DNA of 64,000 nucleotides from Streptomyces regalis (lineage in GTDB: Bacteria; Actinomycetota; Actinomycetes; Streptomycetales; Streptomycetaceae). Numbering within the stretch: the first letter of the stretch is position 1; each line of letters opens with the position of its first letter. The notes under the pieces are model-generated. The model was given only the letters and a program-made list of their open reading frames with translations, was not told the DNA's origin and made no database searches. Location: the NCBI RefSeq assembly GCF_001509475.1, contig NZ_LLZG01000013.1, positions 62,001-126,000 of the forward strand. The letters run 5' to 3'. Shown here one piece after another: positions 41,776-51,346 of this stretch. A program made the position numbers and the translations under genes.

Positions 41776-42142
41776 GGGCAGCCCGGAAAGGGCCGGGTGG
41801 GTGACGGGAGCGACCAGGCCGCCGGGACGGACGAACCCTGATCACCCCGCCAACCCCGCCCACAGCCTCGACAGCGACGACGAAGACGACGTCGCGGCCG
41901 CTGCGGCCGACAAGATCAGGCAGATCGACCCGCCCAAAGACCACGTCAGCGGCGAACCCGTGCTGGGCGCTGCGGCACCGGGCAGGCCGGAAAGGGCCGG
42001 GTGGGTGACGGGAGCGACCAGGCCGCCGGGACGGACGAACCCTGATCACCCCGCAACCTCACCCGCGGCCTCGACAGCGACGACGAAGACGACGTCGCGG
42101 CCGCTGCGGCCGACCGGATCAGGCAGATCGACGCGCCCGAAG
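41776..42142. repeat. long direct repeat, two copies of about 164 bp
   Basis: Copy one is 41776-41939 and copy two 41980-42142, offset 204 bases. Both start GGGCAG(C/G)CCGGAAAGGGCCGG and end near CAGATCGACSCGCCCRAAG. They differ by a one-base indel plus scattered substitutions clustered in the middle. The copies fill the 397-base gap between convergent genes. Plus-strand frames can encode LDSDDEDDVAAAAAD in each copy, but the indel puts them out of register, so coding is doubtful. No terminal inverted repeats or transposase are present. Confidence 0.8.
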
Positions 42143-42162
42143 TCAGGGCGACCGGGCCTGTC

Positions 42163-42450
42163 CTACAGGCGGACGGTCATCTCCACGGCCACCTCGTCGC
42201 CGGACCCGAGTCCCTGCGGAGCTCGTACCGCGTTCTTGAGCGGCAGCAGATAGCCACCGTCCTTGGGAAAGAGCGACGTCTCGAAGGCGACCTCGCCGAC
42301 CCGGGCCTCGACCGGGATCACACCCCAGCCGTAGGTGGCCATCGCGGCCACCTCGCGGATGTCGGCGGACTCCTCGTCCGGCACGCGGACGAAGTAGTAC
42401 GGCGCCGGCCCGCGCCATTCGATCACGTGGCCGGTGAAGGCGAGTTCCAT
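42163..42450 (-). CDS. DUF1905 domain protein
   Basis: A 95-residue beta-barrel-like protein of the DUF1905 family. Its typical segments are VIEWRGPAPYYFVRVP at residue 8, TYGWGVIPVEARVG in the middle and DGGYLLPLKNAVRAPQGLGSGD near the C-terminal end. Function is unknown for the family; the domain is often found fused to YdeI-like proteins. ATG 42450 is used; GTG 42486 upstream is an alternative that adds 12 residues. Confidence 0.8.
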   Translation of the reverse strand: MELAFTGHVIEWRGPAPYYFVRVPDEESADIREVAAMATYGWGVIPVEARVGEVAFETSLFPKDGGYLLPLKNAVRAPQGLGSGDEVAVEMTVRL

Positions 42451-42582
42451 GCGGTCGGGGCCTCTTCTCTCCCAGGTGGTCCTCACGGGAATCTCAGACT
42501 GCCGTGCCGGGATTCAAAGGTTCAACCAAGGAAGTACCTGCACGATGCACGCGTACCGCAGCAGAACTCAGGAAGGCGTGCC

Positions 42583-43756
42583 GTGGGCGTCCCGCACCTA
42601 TCGAAACCGTCGGAGCAGGGCGGCGGGGCGGCGGACGCATCCTCTGCTTCGGAGGACGCGAAGTCGGCGGCGTCCGCGCAGGCCTCCGCGAAGCAGCCGA
42701 CGATCACGGTCACGCCCGCCGACGGCACCGAGAAGGCCGACTTCACCAGCCCTGTCGAGATCACCGTGACCGACGGCACGCTCGCGTCCGTGAAGGTCAC
42801 CGGTGACGACGGCTCCGCGCTGGACGGCTCCTTCGACGAGGCCCGCACGAAGTGGACTTCGGACAGGAACGGTGTACTCGGGCACCGAGTACACCGTCAC
42901 GGCCACGGCGGCGGGCGCATCGGCGGCCACGATCACGACCTTCACCATCACATCCCCCGGCGAGACCTTCGTCGGCCACTTCACGCCCGAGGCCGGCTCC
43001 ACCTCCGGCGTCGGCATGCCCGTGTCGATCAACTTCACGCACGCCGTCGCCGACAAGGCAGCGGTCCAGAAGGCGATCACGGTCACCGCCGAGCCCGCCG
43101 TGGACGTCGTCGGCCACTGGTTCGGCGACACCCGGCTGGACTTCCGGCCGGAGACGTACTGGGCCGCCGGGACGACCGTCACGCTCAGCCTCCGACTGAA
43201 GGACGTCGAGGACTCGGACGGGGTGTACGACGTCCAGTCCAAGGACGTCACCTTCCGCATCGGCCGCGAGCAGATCAGCACCGTCGACCTCGCCACCCAG
43301 AGGATGACGGTCGTCCGGGACGGCGAGACCGTCGCCACCTATCCGGTCAGCGGCGGCGGCTCCGACCACACCACCTGGTCCGGGATCATGGTGATCAGCG
43401 AGCGGTTCAGGCAGACGCGGATGGAGTCCTCGACGGTCGGGCTCGGCGACGAGTGCGACATCTCCGACGTCCCGCACGCCCAGCGGCTGACCACGTCCGG
43501 CACGTTCGTCCACGGCAACTACTGGGCGTCCACGTCGGTGTTCGGCCACGAGAACACCAGCCACGGCTGTATCGGCCTGCACGATGCGAAGGGCGCGAGC
43601 GACACCTCGGTCGACGGCTACAGGTTCTATGAAAGTTCGATGCTCGGGGACGTGGTCGTCGTCAGGAACTCGGGCGAGAACACCGTCGATCCGGCCAACG
43701 GGCTCAACGGCTGGAACCTGTCGTGGGCGGACTGGAAGGCGGGGAGTGCGCTTTAG
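42583..43756 (+). pseudogene. L,D-transpeptidase (YkuD) with Ig-like domains, frameshifted and lacking a signal peptide
   Basis: GTG 42583 with AGGAAGG six bases upstream opens a frame encoding a Ser/Ala/Gln-rich linker and the first part of an Ig-like domain (PTITVTPADGTEKADFTSPV). The frame is lost near 42870. Coding continues one frame over from TGTVYSGTEYTVTA through a second Ig-like domain to a YkuD domain with an intact catalytic HGCIGL motif, ending at 43756. Intact relatives are lipoproteins that make 3-3 peptidoglycan cross-links; here no signal peptide or lipobox is present before the linker. Two lesions (5' loss and frameshift) suggest a decaying gene. One residual start for the second part is ATG 42803. 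Confidence 0.75.
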
Positions 43757-43925
43757 CACGTATACGCCGTTCATGGCGTGAACGTCCCTGCCCCGAAAGG
43801 ACTTTCCTTGCTTTAAGTCTTGACGACGCCGATGACGGAGAGCACATTGGGCGCACTTTGAGAGCGCTCTCAGAAGCGAGCGCCCGACACCCGCGCACAT
43901 CACTCCGTACCCGGGAGGCACCCCC
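43757..43925 (+). promoter_or_regulatory. GH16 glucanase promoter with LacI/CebR-like operator
   Basis: TTGACG (43820-43825) and CACATT (43843-43848) are 17 bases apart. Just downstream, TGAGAGCGCTCTCA (43859-43872) is a perfect 14-bp palindrome, 12 of 14 matches to the CebR box TGGGAGCGCTCCCA. It would overlap the transcription start and block it. A small CGTTCA/TGAACG hairpin at 43768-43784 may end the upstream pseudogene transcript. Confidence 0.68.
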
Positions 43926-45311
43926 ATGAGTGCAACCTCCGGCATACCCAGACGGCGACGCGCGCTCATCGCCGTACTCAGCACGCTCGGTCTGGCGGCC
44001 GCGGTAGCCACAGCCGCCACCCTGCCCGCGAACGCCTCCGCCCCCACACCCCCGTCGGGCTGGACGCAGGTCTTCCTCGACGACTTCAACGGCACCGCCG
44101 GCACCGGCGTCAACACCTCCAACTGGCAGTACGCGACCGGCACTTCGTATCCCGGCGGCCCCGCCAACTGGGGCACCGGCGAGGTCGAGACGATGACGAA
44201 CAGCACCAGCAACGTCGCGCTCGACGGCAACGGCAACCTCCGCATCACCCCGCTGCGCGACTCCGCGGGCCGCTGGACCTCGGGCCGCATCGAGACCAAC
44301 CGCACCGACTTCCAGCCCCCGGCGGGCGGCAAACTGCGCGTCGAGGGCCGCATCCAGATGCCCAACGTCACCGGCACCGCCGCAGAGGGCTACTGGCCGG
44401 CGTTCTGGATGCTGGGCGCGCCCTACCGCGGCAACTACCAGAACTGGCCGAGCGTCGGCGAGCTGGACATCATGGAGAACGTCCAGGGCCGCAACACCGT
44501 GTGGGCCACGATGCACTGCGGCACCAACCCGGGCGGCCCGTGCAACGAGACCACCGGCATCGGCAACTCCACGGCATGTCCCGGCTCGACGTGCCAGTCG
44601 GCCTTCCACACCTACACCATGGAGTGGGACCGCTCGGTGAGCCCCGAGACGATCCGCTTCTACGTCGACGGCACCCAGTTCCACTCGGTCAACGCGAGCC
44701 AGATGGACGCGACGACCTGGACCAACGCCACCAACCACGGGTTCTTCATCATCCTGAACGTGGCGATGGGCGGCGCCTTCCCGGACGCCTTCGGCGGCGG
44801 CCTGGACGGCGACACGCGGTCCGGCGTGCCGATGGTCGTCGACTACGTCCAGGTGCTGTCGGCCGGTGGGAGCGGTACCACACCCCCGCCTACGGGCAAC
44901 CGTGACGCCTACAGCGCCATTCAGGCCGAGTCGTACGACGGCCAGAGCGGCGCGAGCACCGAGTCCACGTCGGATTCGGGCGGCGGACAGAACATCGGCT
45001 CCCTCGCGAACGGCGACTGGGCGCTGTACAAGGGCGTCAACTTCGGTTCCACGGCGGCCACTCAGTTCGTCGGCCGGGTGGCGAGCGGTGCGGCGGGCGG
45101 TGTCAGCGGGCTGGTCGAGGTGCGCCTGGACAGCCGTGGCAACGCACCCGTCGGCAGCTTCGCGGTGGGCAACACCGGTGGGTGGCAGTCGTGGCGGACC
45201 ATCCCGGCGAACATCAGCGGGGTGACCGGCACGCACGACGTGTATCTCACCTTCACCAGCGGTCAGCCGTCGGACTTCGTGAACGTGAACTGGTTCACCT
45301 TCGCCCGCTGA
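43926..45311 (+). CDS. secreted GH16 beta-1,3-glucanase with C-terminal CBM6
   Basis: A 461-residue exported endo-glucanase. The signal peptide (RRRRALIAVLSTLGLAAA) ends near NASAP at residue 40. The GH16 domain spans about residues 45-310 with catalytic GELDIMENV (both glutamates, near residue 180). A short TTPPPTG linker leads to a CBM6 module (AIQAESYDGQSG...WFTFAR) that binds beta-glucans. It would attack laminarin or fungal wall glucan. It is a single-gene unit with a LacI-type operator upstream and a strong terminator downstream. Confidence 0.93.
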   Translation: MSATSGIPRRRRALIAVLSTLGLAAAVATAATLPANASAPTPPSGWTQVFLDDFNGTAGTGVNTSNWQYATGTSYPGGPANWGTGEVETMTNSTSNVALDGNGNLRITPLRDSAGRWTSGRIETNRTDFQPPAGGKLRVEGRIQMPNVTGTAAEGYWPAFWMLGAPYRGNYQNWPSVGELDIMENVQGRNTVWATMHCGTNPGGPCNETTGIGNSTACPGSTCQSAFHTYTMEWDRSVSPETIRFYVDGTQFHSVNASQMDATTWTNATNHGFFIILNVAMGGAFPDAFGGGLDGDTRSGVPMVVDYVQVLSAGGSGTTPPPTGNRDAYSAIQAESYDGQSGASTESTSDSGGGQNIGSLANGDWALYKGVNFGSTAATQFVGRVASGAAGGVSGLVEVRLDSRGNAPVGSFAVGNTGGWQSWRTIPANISGVTGTHDVYLTFTSGQPSDFVNVNWFTFAR

Positions 45312-45322
45312 CAGGCGTGTTT

Positions 45323-45364
45323 ACGACGCCCCGCGAGGCTTCACCGGCCCTCGCGGGGCGTCGT
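45323..45364 (+). terminator. strong hairpin terminator of the GH16 gene
   Basis: ACGACGCCCCGCGAG (45323-45337) and CTCGCGGGGCGTCGT (45350-45364) form a perfect 15-bp stem with a 12-base loop, starting 12 bases after the stop. Confidence 0.85.
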
Positions 45365-45370
45365 CGACAC

Positions 45371-45410
45371 GAGCGGCTCCGGGCGACTCCGGGCGGGTCC
45401 GGGCGGCTCC
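45371..45410 (+). repeat. 10-bp imperfect tandem repeat, four copies
   Basis: GAGCGGCTCC, GGGCGACTCC, GGGCGGGTCC and GGGCGGCTCC follow each other exactly, between the GH16 terminator and the next gene. No function is apparent. Confidence 0.6.
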
Positions 45411-45490
45411 GCCGGCCGCCACTACGGCTTCGCGCATGAAGGGTGGGTGCATGGGCCACTCGGCGCGTACCGTGGCAAATGGAGGACCCC

Positions 45491-46843
45491 ATGGGCTTCG
45501 CCGACGATCATCTGATTCCCCTGGTCGACGCCGGTCTCGGCAACAGCGCCTACCTGGTCGACCTCGGCGACGGCCGCGCCCTGGCCGTGGACGCGAGCCG
45601 TGATCTGCGCGCCCTGCACGCAGAGGCCGAGCGGCGCGGGCTCACCGTCGCCTACGCCGCCGACACCCACCTGCACGCCGACTTCCTCACCGGCGCACTG
45701 CAGCTGGCGGCCGACGACGGGGCGACGGTGCTGGCGTCCGCCACCGGACGGCGTGCCTTCGAGCATCGGGCCCTGTCCGACGGCGACGAGGTGGACCTGG
45801 GCGGGCTGACCCTGCGCGCGCTGGCCACCCCCGGTCACACGGACGAGCATCTGTCCTTCCTGCTCCTCGACGGCGCACGGGAGTTGGGGGTCTTCACCGG
45901 CGGTTCACTGATCGTCGGCTCGGTCGCCCGCACCGATCTGCTCGGCGCCGACCGCGCGGAGGAACTCGCCCGCGCCCAGTACCGCTCCCTGCGGCGCCTG
46001 GCCCGGCTGCCGGACTCGACCTCGGTGTGGCCCACACACGGCGCCGGCTCCTTCTGCTCCGCCCCGCCGGGCGCCGAGCGCACCACGACCATCGGCGCCG
46101 AGAAGCGGGCCAACGCCCTGCTCGCCGCGCCGGACGAGGACAGCTTCGTACGGCGGCTGCTCGACGGCCTCGGCTCCTGTCCCGCGTACTTCGACCGGCT
46201 GGCCGAGGTCAACCGGCGGGGTCCGGCGGTGCTCGCCGCGGCGCCCTCACTGCCCACGCTGTCCGGGGCCGACGTACGTCAGCTGCTCGGCCGGGGCGCG
46301 CAGATCGTCGACGTACGAAGGGTGGAGGACTTCGCCGCCGGCCACATCCCCGGCGCCCTCTCCGTCCATCTGCGCGACCAGTTCGCCACCTGGCTCGGCT
46401 GGCTGCTGCCCTACGACGCTCCACTCGTCTTCGTCACCGCGCCCGGCCAGGATCTCGGCGAACTCACCTGGCAGGCCCTGAAGATCGGATACGAGCGGCT
46501 GTGCGGGCACCTGACCATGGACGCCTGGACGGCCGAGGGAGGCGAGCGGGAGACCGTCGACCTCGTGCCGGCCGACCGGGTCGGCGACCGTCCCGTCCTC
46601 GACGTGCGTCAGCGGTCCGAGTGGGACGCCGGGCACATCCCCGGCGCCGTCGGCATCGAGCTCGGCGCACTGCCCGGCCGTACGGACGAGGCGCCGTCGA
46701 GCGTGCTGGTGCACTGCGCGCACGGGGAGCGCGCGATGTCCGCCGCCAGCCTCCTGCAGCGCACCGGCCACCGTGACGTCGCCGTCCTCGCGGGCGGCCC
46801 GGAGGACTGGGCCGAGGCCACCGGCCGCCGACTCAGCACCTGA
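45491..46843 (+). CDS. metallo-beta-lactamase/double rhodanese fusion (persulfide dioxygenase-like)
   Basis: A 450-residue cytosolic protein. An N-terminal metallo-beta-lactamase fold of the ETHE1/persulfide-dioxygenase type (THLHADF near residue 57, TPGHTDEH near residue 115, WPTHGAGSFC near residue 178) is followed by two rhodanese domains. The second rhodanese has the active-site cysteine in VHCAHGER near residue 412; the first has no cysteine at that place (FVTAPGQDLGE) and is probably structural. It likely handles sulfane sulfur. ATG 45491 with GGAGG five bases upstream is preferred over ATG 45479. Confidence 0.82.
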   Translation: MGFADDHLIPLVDAGLGNSAYLVDLGDGRALAVDASRDLRALHAEAERRGLTVAYAADTHLHADFLTGALQLAADDGATVLASATGRRAFEHRALSDGDEVDLGGLTLRALATPGHTDEHLSFLLLDGARELGVFTGGSLIVGSVARTDLLGADRAEELARAQYRSLRRLARLPDSTSVWPTHGAGSFCSAPPGAERTTTIGAEKRANALLAAPDEDSFVRRLLDGLGSCPAYFDRLAEVNRRGPAVLAAAPSLPTLSGADVRQLLGRGAQIVDVRRVEDFAAGHIPGALSVHLRDQFATWLGWLLPYDAPLVFVTAPGQDLGELTWQALKIGYERLCGHLTMDAWTAEGGERETVDLVPADRVGDRPVLDVRQRSEWDAGHIPGAVGIELGALPGRTDEAPSSVLVHCAHGERAMSAASLLQRTGHRDVAVLAGGPEDWAEATGRRLST

Positions 46844-46880
46844 GCACCCTTGGCGAGACAGCCCACGGTTCTGCAACCCT

Positions 46881-46953
46881 TAGGGGCGCGGGGCTGTATC
46901 AATGTGCGGCTACCGCCGCGTGGGCGCGACCAGCCACAACGAACCCGCAGCCG
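46881..46953 (+). repeat. dispersed Streptomyces intergenic repeat, copy 2
   Basis: TAGGGGCGCGGGGCTGTATC, a GCGGC-TACC-GCCGC stem and GCGCGACCAGCCACAACG lie between two convergent genes. The ends match the element at 11699-11735. It may act as a shared transcription end. A short piece, CGCGACCAGCCAC, also occurs at about 24712-24724. Confidence 0.55.
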
Positions 46954-47010
46954 TCCAACGGCCCATCGCGGCACCCCCGCACAGCGCATCACGGCCCACC
47001 CAGCGGAGCG

Positions 47011-48000
47011 TCACCGCAGCTCCGCCCGAAACGCCGCCGGCGTCATCTCCGTGTGCTGGTGGAAGAACTTGGAGAAGTTCGCGGCGTCGGGAAAGCCGAC
47101 CGCCGCACCCACGCGGCCGATCGGCATGTCCGTGTGCGCCAGGAGCCGCTTCGCCTCCAGGATCACTCGTCGGTCGATGAACCCCTTCGGCGTCTGACCG
47201 GTCGCCGCGCGGACCGCGCGGACGAGGGTGCGGCGGGAGTAGCCGAGCTGGTCGGCGTAGGCGCTGACACTGTGGTTGGTGGCGAAGCCCTTCTCCACCG
47301 CGTCCCGGAAGAGGGTGAAGGTGGTGTCGGCCTGTTGCCGCGCGGCTTCCGCCGAGCTCGCGGCGAGGTGGGCCAGGCGCAGCAGGAATGCCGTCAGCGA
47401 GTGGCGCAGGACCGCGGTGTGCAGGCTCAGCGGGAGGGTGGTGGTGTCCTCGTACTCGCGTTGGAGTTGGGCGAGGGCCGAGCGGAGTGCGGTGAGCTGG
47501 GCTTCGTCGGGGTGGAGCAGGGGCGGGAGGTCGTAGCGGTAGAGGCCGGTGGCCTCGACCGTGGCGCGGGGCAGGAAGCCGGGCTGCATGGTGAGGACGG
47601 TGCCCCGGTAGTCACCGGCCCGTGAGAAGCGGTGGACCTGGCCGGGGCGGATCCACAGCAGGTCGCCGGCGCCCGCCTCGTACTCCGTGAAGTCGATCAT
47701 GTGGCGCACGGGTCCTCGGCTGAAGAGCATCACGACGTGGAAGTCGATGCGGTGCACGCGCTCCAGGGGCGCCTCGTCGACGTGCCAGGTGTGGTCGGTG
47801 CTGCCCATGGGGCCGATCTGCATGCCGACGCCGCCGACGCTCAGCTCGACGGGGAAGGGGAACGTTCTGATCCCGCCGTCGCCGCCTTCGACCCTTGTGT
47901 CCACCATGTCCGTCTCGTGCCGCCTCAGTTGCGCGCCGCCCATGCTCAGCCGTGCGCCAGGCCGGCGGCGGTGTCCCACTTTCACCACAGCCTGACACAC
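47011..48000 (-). CDS. AraC-family transcriptional regulator
   Basis: A 329-residue regulator. It has an N-terminal cupin-like sensing domain (EAGAGDLLWIRPGQVHRFSRAG near residue 115) and a C-terminal AraC DNA-binding domain of two helix-turn-helix units. The first is SAYADQLGYSRRTLVRAVRAATG; the second ends FPDAANFSKFFHQHTEMTPAAFRAELR. GTG 48000 has GGGAAGG five bases upstream and is used; ATG 47943 or 47907 would drop a basic leader. It is divergent from the transketolase gene with a 19-bp palindrome between them and may control the pentose-phosphate operon, itself, or a distant target. Confidence 0.83.
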   Translation of the reverse strand: MCQAVVKVGHRRRPGARLSMGGAQLRRHETDMVDTRVEGGDGGIRTFPFPVELSVGGVGMQIGPMGSTDHTWHVDEAPLERVHRIDFHVVMLFSRGPVRHMIDFTEYEAGAGDLLWIRPGQVHRFSRAGDYRGTVLTMQPGFLPRATVEATGLYRYDLPPLLHPDEAQLTALRSALAQLQREYEDTTTLPLSLHTAVLRHSLTAFLLRLAHLAASSAEAARQQADTTFTLFRDAVEKGFATNHSVSAYADQLGYSRRTLVRAVRAATGQTPKGFIDRRVILEAKRLLAHTDMPIGRVGAAVGFPDAANFSKFFHQHTEMTPAAFRAELR

Positions 48001-48014
48001 GCCGACCTTCCCTC

Positions 48015-48033
48015 GTAAAAGTCAGACTTTTAC
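48015..48033. promoter_or_regulatory. 19-bp perfect palindrome between araC-type regulator and tkt
   Basis: GTAAAAGTCAGACTTTTAC is a 9-bp perfect inverted repeat around a single base, strikingly AT-rich for this genome. It is 15 bases from the AraC start codon and 52 from the transketolase ATG, a good position for an operator acting on both. Confidence 0.65.
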
Positions 48034-48084
48034 TTTTGAACGCGTTGGACCAGCCACTTCGCTGCGATCGAGGACTTCTTGAAG

Positions 48085-50178
48085 ATGAGCACGCAGACAC
48101 CGGACAGCTTCGAATGGACCGAACTCGACCGGCGTGCCGTCGACACGGCCCGCCTCCTGGCGGCCGATGCCGTACAGCGGGTCGGCAACGGCCACCCGGG
48201 CACCGCGATGAGCCTCGCCCCGGCCGCCTACACGATCTTTCAGAAGGTGATGCGGCACGACCCGGCCGACCCCGAGTGGACCGGGCGTGACCGCTTCGTT
48301 CTCTCCCCCGGCCACACCTCGCTGACCCTCTACACCCAGCTGTTCCTCGCCGGGTACGAGCTGGAGCTCGACGACCTGAAGGCCTTCCGGACCCACGGTT
48401 CGAAGACGCCGGGCCACCCCGAGTACGGGCACACGGCAGGGGTCGAGACGACGACCGGCCCGCTCGGCCAGGGTGTCGCCAACGCCGTCGGCATGGCGAT
48501 GGCCGCCCGCTACGAGCGCGGCCTGTTCGACCCCGAGGCTCCGCAGGGCGAGTCCCCGTTCGACCACACCGTCTGGGCGATCGTCTCCGACGGCGATCTC
48601 CAGGAGGGTGTCTCCGCCGAGGCCTCCTCGCTCGCCGGCCACCAGAAGCTCGGCAACCTCGTCTTCCTCTACGACGACAACCACATCTCCATCGAGGGCG
48701 ACACCGCGACCGCGTTCTCCGAGGACGTGCTGGGGCGGTACGAGGCGTACGGCTGGCATGTGCAGCGGATCGAGCCCGCGCTGGGCGGCGACATCGACGT
48801 CCACGCGCTGTACGCGGCGCTCAAGGCGGCGCAGGCCGAGACCGAGCGCCCCTCGATCATCGCGATGCGCACGATCATCGCCTGGCCGGCCCCCAACGCG
48901 CAGAACACCGAGGCCTCCCACGGCTCCGCTCTCGGCGCCGACGAGGTCGCCGCCACCAAGCGCATCCTCGGCTTCGACCCCGAGCAGTCCTTCGAGGTCG
49001 CGGGCGAGGTCCTCACCCACACCCGCCGTGCCCTCGACCGGGGCGCCGAGGCGCACGCCGCCTGGGACAAGCGGATCGACAAGTGGCGCGGCGCCAACGC
49101 CGAGCGCGCCCAGCTGTTCGACCGGATCGTCGCCGGTCAGCTCCCCGAGGGCTGGCAGGACGCCCTGCCCGTCTTCGAGGAGGGCAAGTCGGTCGCCACT
49201 CGCGCCGCCTCCGGCAAGGTGCTCCAGGCGCTGGGCGCGGTCGTCCCCGAGCTGTGGGGCGGCTCGGCCGACCTGGCCGGCTCCAACAACACCACCATCG
49301 ACAAGACGAGTTCGTTCCTGCCGAAGGGCAACCCGCTGCCGGAGGCCGACCCTTACGGCCGCACCATCCACTTCGGCATCCGCGAGTTCTCGATGGCCGC
49401 GGAGATGAACGGCATCGCCCTGCACGGCAACACCCGTGTCTACGGCGGTACGTTCCTGGTGTTCTCCGACTACATGCGCAACGCGGTTCGCATGTCCGCG
49501 CTGATGCAGCTGCCGGTGACGTACGTCTGGACGCACGACTCCGTCGGCCTCGGCGAGGACGGCCCGACCCACCAGCCGGTCGAGCACCTGGCCTCGCTGC
49601 GCGCCATCCCGGGCCTGAACATCGTCCGCCCCGCCGACGCCAACGAGACCGCGGTCGCCTGGGCCGAGATCCTCAAGCGGCACTCGACCAACCCGGCCCC
49701 GCACGGGCTCGCGCTCACCCGCCAGGGTGTGCCGACGCTGCCGGTCAACCCGGATGCGGCGAAGGGCGGTTACGTCCTCCAGGAGTCCTCCACGCAGACG
49801 CCCGAGGTGATCCTCGTCGCCACCGGCTCCGAGGTCCAGCTCGCCGTCGCCGCGCGGGAGCGCTTGGAGGCCGACGGGATCGGTACCCGTGTGGTGTCGA
49901 TGCCGTCCGTGGAGTGGTTCGAGGAGCAGCCGCGCGAGTACCGCGAGAGTGTCCTGCCACCGGCCGTGAAGGCGCGGGTGGCGGTCGAGGCCGGTATCGG
50001 GCTCACCTGGTACCGGTTCGTGGGCGACGCCGGACGCATCGTCTCGCTGGAGCACTTCGGTGCCTCCGCCGACGCCAAGACCCTGTTCGCCGAGTACGGC
50101 TTCACCCCCGAGAACGTCGCCGCCGCAGCCCGGGCTGCATTGAATTCAACTACGGGCCTTGCTGCCGCCCGTGGTTGA
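48085..50178 (+). CDS. tkt: transketolase
   Basis: A 697-residue thiamine-diphosphate enzyme of the non-oxidative pentose-phosphate pathway. The N-terminal domain carries [13 protein letters not shown] near residue 35 and the cofactor motif [12 protein letters not shown] near residue 168 with [15 protein letters not shown]. The transketolase motif [18 protein letters not shown] lies near residue 483. ATG 48085 with GAGGA ten bases upstream is used; a TTG at 48079 is possible. It leads a tightly packed operon with transaldolase, glucose-6-phosphate dehydrogenase, OpcA and phosphoglucose isomerase. Confidence 0.96.
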   Translation: MSTQTPDSFEWTELDRRAVDTARLLAADAVQRVGNGHPGTAMSLAPAAYTIFQKVMRHDPADPEWTGRDRFVLSPGHTSLTLYTQLFLAGYELELDDLKAFRTHGSKTPGHPEYGHTAGVETTTGPLGQGVANAVGMAMAARYERGLFDPEAPQGESPFDHTVWAIVSDGDLQEGVSAEASSLAGHQKLGNLVFLYDDNHISIEGDTATAFSEDVLGRYEAYGWHVQRIEPALGGDIDVHALYAALKAAQAETERPSIIAMRTIIAWPAPNAQNTEASHGSALGADEVAATKRILGFDPEQSFEVAGEVLTHTRRALDRGAEAHAAWDKRIDKWRGANAERAQLFDRIVAGQLPEGWQDALPVFEEGKSVATRAASGKVLQALGAVVPELWGGSADLAGSNNTTIDKTSSFLPKGNPLPEADPYGRTIHFGIREFSMAAEMNGIALHGNTRVYGGTFLVFSDYMRNAVRMSALMQLPVTYVWTHDSVGLGEDGPTHQPVEHLASLRAIPGLNIVRPADANETAVAWAEILKRHSTNPAPHGLALTRQGVPTLPVNPDAAKGGYVLQESSTQTPEVILVATGSEVQLAVAARERLEADGIGTRVVSMPSVEWFEEQPREYRESVLPPAVKARVAVEAGIGLTWYRFVGDAGRIVSLEHFGASADAKTLFAEYGFTPENVAAAARAALNSTTGLAAARG

Positions 50179-50197
50179 TCCTGCCGCCAGAAAGAAG

Positions 50198-51346
50198 ATG
50201 ATCACTGTGACCACCGAAGCAACCGCGACCGCGGGCACCCTCGAGCGCCTCTCCGACGAGGGCGTCTCGATCTGGCTGGACGACCTGTCGCGCAAGCGGA
50301 TCGAGTCGGGCAACCTCGCCGAGCTGATCGCGCACAAGAACGTCGTCGGCGTCACCACCAACCCGTCCATCTTCCAGGCCGCCATCGGCTCCGGCGAGGG
50401 CTACGAGGAGCAGCTCGCCGACCTCGCGGTGCGGGGCGTCACGGTCGACGAGGCCGTGCGCATGATGACCACCGCCGACGTCCGCGCCGCCGCCGACGTC
50501 CTGCGGCCCGTGTACGACGCCACCGACGGCCGGGACGGCCGGGTCTCCATCGAGGTCGACCCGCGCCTCGCCCACAACACGGCGGCCACGATCGCCGAGG
50601 CCAGGCAGCTCGCCTGGCTGGTCGACCGCCCCAACGTGATGATCAAGATCCCGGCGACCAAGGCCGGTCTCCCCGCCATCACCGAGGTCATCGCCCAGGG
50701 CATCAGCGTGAACGTCACGCTGATCTTCTCCCTGGAGCGCTACCGCGAGGTGATGGACGCCTACCTGGCCGGCCTGGAGAAGGCCGCCGCGAACGGCCAC
50801 GACCTCTCCGCCATCCACTCCGTGGCCTCCTTCTTCGTCTCCCGCGTCGACAGCGAGATCGACAAGCGGCTGACGGCGATCGGCTCGGACGGCGCCCTCG
50901 CGCTCAAGGGCAGGGCCGCGCTCGCCAACGCCCGCCTCGCCTACGAGGCCTACGAGGACGTCTTCGCGGGTGACCGCTGGACCGCCCTCGCCGGCGCCAA
51001 GGCCAACAAGCAGCGCCCGCTGTGGGCCTCGACCGGCGTGAAGGACCCGGCGTACAAGTCCACCCTGTACGTCGACGAACTGGTCGCGCCCGGGACCGTC
51101 AACACGATGCCCGAGGCCACCCTGAACGCCACCGCCGACCGCGGCGAGATCACCGGCGACACCGTGACCGGCGGTTACGCACAGGCCCGCGCCGACCTGG
51201 CCGCCGTAGAGGCGCTCGGGATCTCGTACGACGAAATCGTCACCCTTTTGGAGGACGAGGGCGTCGCCAAGTTCGAGGTGGCGTGGCAGGACCTGTTGGA
51301 CGCCGTCAAGAAGTCGCTCGGCAGCAAGGGAGCTGACGCAGAATGA
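50198..51346 (+). CDS. tal: transaldolase
   Basis: A 382-residue Schiff-base aldolase moving a dihydroxyacetone unit between sugar phosphates. Family features are SIWLDDLSR near residue 22, [10 protein letters not shown] near residue 49, and the catalytic lysine in [11 protein letters not shown] near residue 150. Length fits the long actinobacterial type. It begins 19 bases after the transketolase stop; GTG 50207 is an alternative start. Its stop overlaps zwf in an ATGA. Confidence 0.95.
   Translation: MITVTTEATATAGTLERLSDEGVSIWLDDLSRKRIESGNLAELIAHKNVVGVTTNPSIFQAAIGSGEGYEEQLADLAVRGVTVDEAVRMMTTADVRAAADVLRPVYDATDGRDGRVSIEVDPRLAHNTAATIAEARQLAWLVDRPNVMIKIPATKAGLPAITEVIAQGISVNVTLIFSLERYREVMDAYLAGLEKAAANGHDLSAIHSVASFFVSRVDSEIDKRLTAIGSDGALALKGRAALANARLAYEAYEDVFAGDRWTALAGAKANKQRPLWASTGVKDPAYKSTLYVDELVAPGTVNTMPEATLNATADRGEITGDTVTGGYAQARADLAAVEALGISYDEIVTLLEDEGVAKFEVAWQDLLDAVKKSLGSKGADAE

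Noticed and set aside
41741..42253. Possible 170-residue protein across the direct repeat
   Set aside because: It begins inside the IclR gene without a ribosome site and the two repeat copies are out of register by one base, so the shared peptide appears only once per frame.
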